This document shows, in pieces, positions 56,200-64,000 of a stretch of 64,000 nt of DNA. Position 1 is the stretch's first letter; the number at the start of each line of letters is the position of its first letter. Origin of the DNA: Alisma plantago-aquatica (Eukaryota > Streptophyta > Magnoliopsida > Alismatales > Alismataceae); NCBI GenBank assembly GCA_963693085.1, contig OY856409.1, positions 1,168,975,749-1,169,039,748 of the forward strand, read 5' to 3'. Below the pieces are notes generated by a model, which worked only from the letters and a program-made list of their open reading frames with translations, was not told where the DNA came from and made no database searches. The position numbers and the translations under genes were made by a program.

Positions 56200-58300
56200 G
56201 GTTAACGCTCAAAGATTGGAGGGGTAGTCTTGGTAACATTCATAAAAAAATTTGAAGATGCAAGAAACACTTGTTCAATAAAACACTCTTCCAACCAGAA
56301 CAAACTAAAAATTGATAACATCAAAACCCATTTTAAACAATTGATTATAGATAAGGAGATCATCTGGAAACAAAGAACCAAACAGCAATGATTAAAGGAA
56401 TGCGGTAATAATAATAAAAAATCTTTCATAAAACTAGTAATAAGCACAAAAGGATTAGTCTAGTCCATTCACTTGATTGTGATAGAGGTTTAACCTATAA
56501 CATAATAGAGATTATCTAGCATATCATGAAGTACTTTCAAAAGCTGTAAAATCCTAGGCGTAAATTTAGAAAAAATATCATCTTTGATTGAGATATTTTA
56601 TGTACCAAAATAATTCTACATATCCACAAATTGGTTTTACCCTTCACACAAGAAGAAGAAATTGTTGCTTAGTGTAGGGATTGACAATCATCTAAACTTG
56701 ATGGCTTCAATATGTCCTTCTATAGACACAACAGGGGCACAATTAAAAACCTTACACTCCACATATTTGGGGAGCTCTTTGAGGAGACAAAATTAGACCT
56801 TAGACATATCAACAATGCTTTTATAACTTTGATCAAGAATATAGATAACCCTATGAAGATTAGTCAATATAGATTAAACAATCTCATCATGAAATGATAC
56901 TAATTTATTTCTAAAGTGATTAGCATCATAATGAAACAAGATTTGAATCAGATCACATAGTGCCTTTTTGGAAGGTTGTAAAATTTTGTATGCATATATC
57001 ACGACAAATAAATCATGCACAAGTGTCATTCTAAGAATGTGATCATTCTTACTCTCAAACTCGATGTTGAGAAATCTTTTAACAACATTAATTGGTGTTT
57101 CGTGATCATTTGTTTCGAAGGATACAACTTCTAGGATAATTGGATTGAATCTTACGCCAAATTAGGACACTCTTCTGACCTTGTTAATAGCTCACCTTTT
57201 GCTATTTCAAATGCACCAATGGACTTAGACAACAAGATAAGCTCTCTCCATATATTTTTTTTCATAGTCACCTCCATTCTTGCCTCAATGTTTAGAATAT
57301 GGGTTAAAATAAGATTATATCTCCTACAAATAATCTACATAACAAGCACATTATACAATTTACAAATGACATCATTATCTTCATTCATTATGATAGTGAC
57401 AATATAATTAACACCATCATAATAGTGGGCATTTTCCAATGCCCATCTAGCCTCAAAATTAACCTCAAGATATATACATTGTCCAGAACACTCATAAATG
57501 AAGATAATGTGGCTAGATATGATCACATCATCTAGTGTATAATGGAGTTATTTTCAGATAGATACTTAGTCTTACCTCTATTGCCTAAAAATTTGACAAT
57601 AGCTATATAGAAACTTATTCATGATAAAATGACTAATAGACTGGCGACTTGTAGATCAACTTGTCTTAATAGAGTTGGTCGGATCATGCTTATTAGTGTT
57701 GCCCTCACTAAAATTCCATCTCATTTTCTAAGGTGTATACCTCTACCTCACCAGGTTGAGTTACAATTGACAAAATTAAGTGTAACTCCTTCTAGGACCA
57801 CTGTTTGGATAAGAGGAAGATGCACATGGCTAATTGATCATCCATCAATAAACATAAATCTGACATTATGGTATAATCAACATTTACCTACACTCATAGT
57901 CCCTTTCTAGTAGACATGTGATTAGTATTATAGAAAGTAAGGAAAACACAAGGGATAAATATGTTAAAAAGAAATATTGTAGATCAAATGTCCTCCAAAA
58001 GTTCATATCCTCATGTGTCTTATAGGATATAGAGAAAGTTGTTGGGTTTAGAATGTATGAAAAGGAAATTTCATGGGCCTTTTTGTGCACCCTTTGCTCA
58101 AATAATGATGAGGGGATTGATCATATTTTTCTCGACTACCCTTACACAGGATATATGGGATCATTTTCTTGTCATCAAACCATTAACAACAATAACACTA
58201 TCAATTATGAATGTACCATTTACCATGTGCACAATCTAGCTCATGTCATGATTCTAACTCAAAAGGAAGGGAGAGAGAGTTAGTAGCATGTATTATTTAG
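56200..58300 (+). pseudogene. LINE-1 reverse transcriptase relic
   Basis: Ordered LINE-1 ORF2 landmarks survive across shifting frames. LTLKDWRGSLGNIHKKI lies near 56208, and EIIWKQRTKQQ near 56358. The frame at 56712-56897 (FGELF...INNAFITLIKNIDNPMKISQYR) matches the start of the RT fingers. LKLDVEKSFNNINW is at 57054-57095 and QFTNDIIIF at 57356-57382, where the active-site pair should read ADD and is TND. RTLATCRST...VGRIMLI-like sequence lies near 57640-57690. A zinc finger of the zf-RVT type, CTLCSNNDEGIDHIF, starts at 58086. The endonuclease domain is not seen. Dead, with many stops. Confidence 0.85.
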
Positions 58301-59378
58301 AATATTTGGATTGGAAGAAACAATAGATTTATCAACTCCAAGAGTTTGAACAATTTTATGACTAGTTCTGATATCTACATTTCCTTTAATTTACGGTAAT
58401 ATTATTTCTCCTCGTAGGTGATGCATGATTTGTGCCCAAGGGGAAAGAGACATTCAGAGCCTTCTCTTTCAACCCTGAAGATGATACATCTGTCATGATG
58501 GGTATATTTTTTATTTTGATGTCAAGGATGACATATCTAATCCCTCAGGGTAAAAGGGATGCCCTAAGCTACCCTATCCTTGCTTGTCTGAGCTTGTGAA
58601 GCCTCTATATGTGACGGTGCTATGATGATCTCAAATTTTATTTGTCTTGTACTGACGGGTTGTATTATTGCTACAATGTAACTTGATGGGAAAACATCAG
58701 AACTCAACTTCCATATCCAATTCTGTTTGATTGGTTCAATGAAACTTCGGAAATTGAGTTCCTCAGAGTTTCCTCTAACTTCCAATGATATATTATATAA
58801 GGCTGTCCCTCGACGATGGGATATGTAATCAATGAATAGATTTTAGAAACAAGATCGTGTTAGCAAAGGTTGCACACAACTTCTCCTTTATATTTTTAAA
58901 GCAACGAAATAACACAGACAACTCAGATTTTTACCCATCGTCGGATAATATAAACGGATATAAGTCAGTATGTTTTATAAATGAGTACTTTATATACCGG
59001 GTGTACAATTTTTGTAACAAAACAATTATAAAGAATTGAATATCAATGGAAACACAGATTTTAAATCAAATAACATGTTACTCAGTTTTCCGGAACTTAA
59101 GTTCAGCTTTTGGAAAATGAGTTCCTGAAAATTTATAGTTACATCATACCAGGGAAACCCATCTCCATGGTTTGAACTTGAGATTCAACTACTGGTGAGC
59201 TCGAGGTCACACCTCATGGACCTTCCTACTTGGCTCTTTTGGCTCTGGTTTATTTTCCCTCTGCGTTAAGCTTCTGAAGGGCACTCCTAGCGCTCATTAT
59301 CTCGCTAATTGTATATGTGTATCAAACGTTGTGGCCACACCTTTGTGTTATCAATATAATTAGGTTATCAAAAAAAGT
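58301..59378 (+). other. Possible LINE 3' region and A-rich tail
   Basis: No coding match after the zf-RVT segment. The stretch ends TATAATTAGGTTATC followed by seven A residues (to 59378), which looks like a plant LINE-1 tail. Whether this belongs to the relic at 56200-58300 or to a separate short insertion is unclear, and I found no clear target duplication. Confidence 0.35.
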
Positions 59379-60399
59379 AATAAAATTATGCACAGGGAGT
59401 CATCAGCAACTTGTTAATCATGTACTTCAAGGATATATGAAGTACATATTGTATAATTTGTTGTTATATGCCATTTAAGTAGTGGTAACAGTTGAGATAT
59501 TCGCATAAATGTCTCCATCCAATGTCCGTGATGCCGCACAACCTAATGTCCTCTTTCTTCCTATGGGTTTTAGTATTTGATAAAATTTGATGATTACCAA
59601 ATCGGTGATTCAGTTTGATTGCTGTTTCCATATGGAGCACTGTTCTGTACAAATATGTGATTCAAGTATTGTATTTATCTACTGTGAACTTGGATACTGC
59701 ATAGAAATGAGGTGTCGCAGTGCGCTTGATTTTGCACTGTTTGATGAGCTAACCAAAACGGTGTATTAATGTTTAATTTGTACTTCTGATAATGTCATTC
59801 GTCTACATATTCTGTTCCTTAGAAAAGTCAAGCTTAGAAAATGGCGGAAGTTGTTTCCGTATCTCTTTTCGTAGAAGTTGCCTGTGTATCTCTTTTCATT
59901 TCTTCGTTCACTCAGGAGTGGGGAATGGCACTAAGGCCTGCTATGGCCGACCATTTTCTGAATTCCAGGATCTGCATAGTAAAAGGCAGTGACGACTACC
60001 ACATTACAGCAGCTGGAACCACGAGCACATGTTACAGAGCTTGTGATGGTCACACTTTGCAGGAGTCCTCAGTCTGCCAAAATCATGAGGATTGATAATT
60101 ACAAGCTGTGCCTGCCATCTTTACCTTTGATAGTGTTCTGCACTCATGTCTGCCTCTACCGCAGACCTACTGTGGAAATTATAAATGCCCATTACCGTAT
60201 AAACTTCTGGGAGTTTAGATGTTTCAACCCAAACTAGGCCTATATAATCTAAGTACAACTGCACTTGGAATTCAATTAATAAACAGAGGAACTAATCAAT
60301 GAATGAAACTTTCTAGTAGACATGTGCCAGCTATAATACACACGAAACAAATACAGTTGTGGCAGACAAAAAGTACTATTTTACAAGGGCTGAAACAGT
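59379..60399. other. No recognisable gene; not obviously repetitive
   Basis: Less AT-rich than the retroelement DNA to the left. Short plus-strand frames (59792-59992, 59841-60095, 59989-60237) overlap one another and carry no domain I know. It could be intron or untranslated sequence of the candidate gene to the right. Confidence 0.35.
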
Positions 60400-60460
60400 T
60401 TATCTTCTAGCTTGTACATATTTCCTGACGCCCGTTGGCAGATGATCAAAATTGCCTGCT

Positions 60461-60577
60461 TTAGGTGATAAAAGGGGAATGGTGTTCTGCCCTTCGTCCC
60501 AGCAAGCAGGTCTGGGTGGAGTTTCCTGAGAGGACTGGAGTAGGCGCTGACGAGAAAAGGGAGTTTTTGACTTTTGT
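60461..60577 (-). CDS. Candidate terminal exon, minus strand (unrecognised protein)
   Basis: Minus strand. The acceptor-like CACGTCACTTTCAG ends at 60578 and the reading from 60577 is TKVKNSLFSSAPTPVLSGNS... to a stop at 60461. It joins in phase with the segment at 60791-60904. All three frames are open here, so frame evidence is weak; a second frame continues to 60400 (ending NFDHLPTGVRKYVQARR). I cannot assign a family. Confidence 0.3.
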   Translation of the reverse strand, partial: TKVKNSLFSSAPTPVLSGNSTQTCLLGRRAEHHSPFIT

Positions 60578-60790
60578 CTGAAAGTGACGTGGCAAAGTTT
60601 CAGTTTCCTGAAGTGATTGGATGAGTAACCAGTTTATATGACTGAGTTATGATGAGCATTAATGATTGATTACATTGCGACTAGAAAGTCAAAATTTAGA
60701 TGTTTGGGCTATGATTCTGAACGTTATTTATAAACAAAGAAATTTAAATTTGGTGCAACCCACCTAAGTACCAATCTCGTAACATTTTAC

Positions 60791-60904
60791 TTGTCCCACG
60801 AGTTGCAGGGCTTCCCGTAGTGCTTCCAAAAGACATTCAGGGTAGTTTTCAATACATGACCAACCTTGCTGAATCGGCAATTTTCGCAGCACTCGTCCAA
60901 CAAT
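60791..60904 (-). CDS. Candidate internal exon, minus strand (unrecognised protein)
   Basis: Bounded on the minus strand by a branch-point-like TACTGAAC plus CTGTGTCTGTGCAG acceptor and a donor GGACAA/GTAAAA. It reads IVGRVLRKLPIQQGWSCIEN...LLEALREALQLVGQ, 38 codons with a residue mix typical of a real, partly helical protein. The plus strand of the same bases also reads well (LPVVLPKDIQGSFQYMTNLA) behind an acceptor-like CACGAGTTGCAG, so the strand is not settled. Confidence 0.3.
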
Positions 60905-61097
60905 CTGCACAGACACAGTGGTTCAGTAATATGAGAAGATGAAAGTGAGATTATGAGCATCATCCAAGTAGAAAATTCATGTTGGTGGGCCATAACCAGA
61001 TCGGATTTTAGTATTACTGCTTAGCCATGACATGTGATATTCAACATTCTTTAATTAAACCAGGAGGTTTTCTATTCATCCCGACCTCCTCTTGCAG

Positions 61098-61262
61098 GCA
61101 AATCAATCAAAAAGGATTACAAGTCCGCTTATAAAACATGGATCAAAATCCTCATCAACCAAGAAACAGCAACTCAACAAGGTGAGATCCCAACCAACAA
61201 GGCAAGAGAAGAAAGGAGCCAAACAGAAAAAGGAGAAACCACCCAAAGCCCTCAAAACAAAG
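61098..61262 (+). CDS. Candidate exon, plus strand (Lys-rich, unrecognised)
   Basis: Strong acceptor CGACCTCCTCTTGCAG, then 55 open codons, ANQSKRITSPLIKHGSKSSS..., with a dense Lys/Gln/Pro region, ending at donor ACAAAG/GTATCC. It joins in phase to 62330-62440. The basic stretch would suit a nuclear protein tail. An alternative donor CAACAAG/GTGAGA lies inside it. The intron after it holds the RTE insertion. Competes with the minus-strand model. Confidence 0.3.
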
Positions 61263-61388
61263 GTATCCCCACCACCCAAAAATGTATGCTCGGTCGAAAA
61301 GCTTAAAATCATTAATTGTGATATCAGAGAAAAGTACTGCATTATGAGTCATTCTGATAAATATTAAAAGTCATTAGGTGTACGACCC

Positions 61389-62108
61389 AAATGGATTGAT
61401 GATTAGCAGGAGCAAAACTGAGGTATATGCATTGCAATTTCAGCCCAATCTTGCAGTGCGAATGGAGCCAAGTTGGACAGAGTAGATATACCAAAATGTG
61501 ATAAATTTTGTTACTTGGGCTCTATTATTCAAATAGACGGGGATGTCCAAAATGATGTTTGTCACCGAATCACTGCAGGATGGTTGAAATGGAGGAGTGC
61601 AACTGGAGTATTATGCGATCAGAAGATCCCTCTCAGGCTAAAAAGTAAGTTTTATAGAACAACTATACGACCAGGCATGCTCTATGGAAGTGAATGTTGG
61701 GCGGTGAAGAAACAAGGTCTCAACAAGATGAACGTGGCTGAAATGCGTATGTTGAGATGGATGTGTGGGAAGAAAAGATCGCCTGAGAAATGACTATATC
61801 GGGAATAAAGTGGGGTGGCGAGCATTGAGGACAAGTTGTGTAAGGGCCAACTCAGATGGTACGGACATGTGCAACGCAGACCTACTAGTGTGCATATACG
61901 AAGCAATGTTATTGAGCCAAACACTATAAACAGAAGAAGAGGAAGACCTAAATTAACATGGGATGAGCTTATAACGAGAGATTTTGGATCTCTACATCTC
62001 AATCAGAATATGGCCCATGATAGAGCTGAATGGAAACGAAGGATCCATGTAGCCGACCCCAACATAGTTGGGACTGAGGTTTAGATGATGATGATGATGA
62101 TGATGATG
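61389..62108 (+). mobile_element. 5'-truncated RTE-type LINE with (GAT)n tail
   Basis: About 720 bp ending in TGATGATGATGATGATGATG repeats (62083-62108), typical of RTE elements, which end in short tandem repeats rather than poly(A). It is flanked by AGGTGTACGACCC (61376-61388) and AGGTGTATGACCC (62109-62121), a 13-bp target duplication with one change. It lies in a probable intron of the candidate gene. Confidence 0.9.
61400..62084 (+). pseudogene. RTE LINE ORF2 C-terminal end
   Basis: Starts around SRSKTEVYALQF, then the frame at 61473-61793 carries DIPKCDKFCYLGSIIQIDGD, AGWLKWRSATGVLCD and KFYRTTIRPGMLYGSECW...MRMLRWMCG. The frame at 61815-62084 carries ASIEDKLCKGQLRWYGHVQR, RRRGRPKLTWDELI and AEWKRRIHVADPN. 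These are the conserved C-terminal blocks of plant RTE elements. A stop and frameshift near 61793-61815 and the missing endonuclease and RT core make it inactive. Confidence 0.9.
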
Positions 62109-62329
62109 AGGTGTATGACCCGTGATCATTTGGCTGCAATTGGGCAAGGGATACAAATAATGGGAATCTATCACAGATACGCAGTTTATCGTTGTTCTTA
62201 CAAGCAAACAAGAATAATCTTCAAATTCTGGTCACATATTGCCTCCAAATATGTTTGAAGTACTAGGCAGATTGTACTGTTAATAATCCGGTCAGTGACA
62301 TATTTCCAACCATTTTTTTTTCACCGCAG

Positions 62330-62440
62330 ACTCTTATTGTAGGATTTGAGCCACCGCAACCAAAGCAGAACAAGAATGAGAATGAGAGACTAACCTTCCG
62401 TGCATATCCGCCGTATGCCACACCACCTATTAGAGCATGA
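62330..62440 (+). CDS. Candidate terminal exon, plus strand
   Basis: Acceptor CATTTTTTTTTCACCGCAG, with a very strong pyrimidine tract, then TLIVGFEPPQPKQNKNENER... and a stop TGA at 62438-62440. In phase with 61098-61262. Not recognised. It overlaps, on the other strand, the minus-strand candidate exon at 62395-62447, so both cannot easily be right. Confidence 0.3.
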   Translation, partial: TLIVGFEPPQPKQNKNENERLTFRAYPPYATPPIRA

Positions 62441-62447
62441 GGGCAAC
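62395..62447 (-). CDS. Candidate small exon, minus strand
   Basis: Minus strand: acceptor TTCTATGTGTAG, 53 bases reading CPHALIGGVAYGGYARK, donor CGGAAG/GTTAGT. It runs in phase into IVGRVLRKLP at 60904. The Gly-rich hydrophobic stretch could be a membrane segment. Further upstream on the minus strand, 62660-62741 reads NNQILGDVSLLKQADKLALG after an acceptor-like GATATGCTCAG and may be another exon, but its donor is unclear. Confidence 0.28.
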
Positions 62448-63295
62448 CTACACATAGAATGTAGAATGCTACTCATCAATGACTAGATTTTTAGCAAACA
62501 AAGTTTTGGGTAACATTTAAAATTAAAGGTGAATTATATATGTCAAACTATAAAATCAACGCAAGCAAAAGGGGCAGCAGAAGATAATTCAATATGATTT
62601 ACATTTCTCTTTTGTACCAAGAATAATCGACATGGAGCTGGTTCAACTCAAACAAAACAATAAGATGCCGCTAGCTAAGCCACCAAGGGCCAACTTATCA
62701 GCTTGCTTGAGAAGACTAACATCTCCCAAAATCTGATTATTCTGAGCATATCAAAAAAAAGTAAATGGTTTTTGATGCTGGTAAAATCAGTGGAGACAAC
62801 CACTACTAGATTAAGCTTTGCACTAAGCCCCAAAAGAGTACAAAGCAGGATGATTGTACAAGAAAAACCCAAGATATCTGAAAAATGCACATCTTAAATG
62901 CAATGCGAGAACAAGTTCAGAAATAAAATTATTAGCCAAATATAATAATTATTTTGTTGCGTAATTCGCTAATTGTTATCGAGTTCCTGCATAATACTTG
63001 TGAAAGATGCATTACTGAACTCCAAAAAAAAAAATATCCCAGAAGAAGAAAACAACATAACTATTGGCAAGAACCAACTAAACCAATTGCAAACTGATGG
63101 ATCAAACCAAACTATTTAGTTCCTTTAAACTGTGGTTTTATTCCCTTAAGTTGCGGTTCAAGACTGTTCAGAGCCAGACAAGGAAGTCATGTACATATCA
63201 TGGCAACTAGAAGCAAAATAATCTTAATTGATTATAAATCTGTACAAGTGGCTCCTATAGGAGTGGACAAGGGTACAATGGTCTGTAGGAACAAT
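62448..63295. other. Intron-like sequence with one possible further exon
   Basis: Contains the possible minus-strand exon at about 62660-62741. The rest is AT-rich with poly(A) and poly(T) runs and no domain match. Confidence 0.35.
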
Positions 63296-63568
63296 CTAAG
63301 TTAAGTAGGTTCTATCAAACCCATATACGCCTAATAACAGAAATGACCTATTTAAGACTCGATGCAGTGTACTTGTGTAATCCCAGCTTGGTACACATAT
63401 GAAGAGATAATGAAGGAAAAGGCTTGTGGAAATGTTGGGAGCTTGTTCTCCTGTCTTCACATGAGGTGTGATGGTTTTCTTTGCCTTGACCAAGTCTCTG
63501 AGAAAGCAACAATCCATCTCTATGTGTTGTACGCTTGTGAATATAGGATTATTGGCTATATGAATCAC
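63296..63568 (-). pseudogene. Copia RNase H C-terminal fragment
   Basis: Minus strand, open for 90 codons: MIHIANNPIFTSVQHIEMDC, CFLRDLVKAKKTITPHVKTG and EQAPNISTSLF. These match the Copia RNase H end (A..IA.NP.FH...KHIE.DCHF.R......V.T..Q.ADI.TK.L), with several key residues changed (APNISTS for LADIFTK). No RT precedes it and no LTR is clear, so it is a short relic. Unrelated in detail to the other Copia copies in the window. Confidence 0.82.
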
Positions 63569-63599
63569 CGCTGGATTTGGGGGGTGGGGTCCAATTTTT

Positions 63600-63930
63600 A
63601 TTTCTAGGCATGGATAAGTGTCTAGGCCAAAGTAGGGTTGAATTAAGTTAATTTAGGTCTGGTTATGATGAGCAAGGTCAACTTAAATCAAATCAGCTCT
63701 AACTAAGCTAGACTAGTTTAGTTGGTTAATTTGGGTGTCATTCAAGTATAATCAAGTCAGTCCAGACTAATTTAGGGCACATGAAACAGGTCTAAATTAG
63801 CACAAAATTTAGACAATATTAGAACCAATTTAGGCCACTTCAGGATAAATTTTAGGTCAATTTAGCTATATTAGGTAGATTGGGGAGAGTTGAGGTATAT
63901 TTACGCCTGATTGAAATTTACAATAAGTCA
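63600..63930. repeat. Degenerate AATTTAGGTC-type simple repeat
   Basis: Variants of (G)GTCAA(T/C)TTA(G/A) and AATTTAGG recur every 15-30 bases over about 330 bp, in a stretch almost free of long C runs. It looks like a decayed minisatellite. No gene. Confidence 0.6.
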
Positions 63931-64000
63931 AGTGAAATAAAGCATGAATTTTACTTATCCAAAAAAAAAGCGCGAAATTTGAAAGTTTATAAAGCTATTA

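Noticed and set aside
1..64000. tRNA or rRNA genes
   Set aside because: Only 3'-end tRNA complements (primer sites) were found; no tRNA body or rRNA segment was recognised by reading.

Overview
The window is plant nuclear DNA, almost certainly from an angiosperm. It is AT-rich and has no bacterial-type gene packing. It is filled with nested LTR retrotransposons primed by initiator tRNA-Met (TGGTATCAGAGCC sites), plus LINE-1 and RTE-type LINE fragments. No intact host gene is certain; the only candidate genic stretch is about 60.4-62.8 kb. I cannot name the species.

Layout. 1-1404 is the end of a plus-strand Copia LTR cut by the window edge. 1405-11945 holds a minus-strand Copia family arranged internal-LTR-internal-LTR. 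Both internal copies lack most of gag, protease and integrase. The right LTR carries a 467-bp truncated LINE-1 with a 15-bp target duplication. 11946-12819 and 29394-34252 are the two halves of one plus-strand Copia element, broken inside gag.

The break is filled by 12820-29393, the most striking object in the window. It is four 3.15-3.19 kb LTRs alternating with three short internal regions that encode only a Ty3/Gypsy-type Gag: LTR-gag-LTR-gag-LTR-gag-LTR. The whole block sits between a single near-perfect 5-bp target duplication. No protease, reverse transcriptase or integrase is present, so it is a gag-only (TR-GAG-like) non-autonomous element in tandem. Diagnostic bases in the middle of the LTRs pair LTR1 with LTR4 and LTR2 with LTR3, so the array is a recombinant rather than a simple repeat.

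34253-36176 has no recognisable gene. 36177-46543 is a large minus-strand retrotransposon derivative with two 4.79-kb LTRs around a 0.79-kb non-coding interior. The two LTRs are nearly identical over more than 1 kb but strongly diverged over a block of roughly 200-bp palindrome-containing tandem repeats. 46544-55560 is decayed sequence including an Athila-like Gypsy gag relic (about 49985-51180) with a tRNA-Asp-type primer site, and a probable opposing primer site and LTR. About 56200-58300 is a LINE-1 reverse transcriptase relic.

60.4-62.8 kb contains short open segments with good splice signals on both strands; one intron holds a 5'-truncated RTE LINE (61389-62108) with a 13-bp target duplication. 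The right end has a minus-strand Copia RNase H fragment and an AT-rich degenerate repeat.

Most elements are dead. Gag copies 1 and 3 of the tandem array are the only long uninterrupted reading frames. Any mobility of that array would need enzymes supplied in trans.
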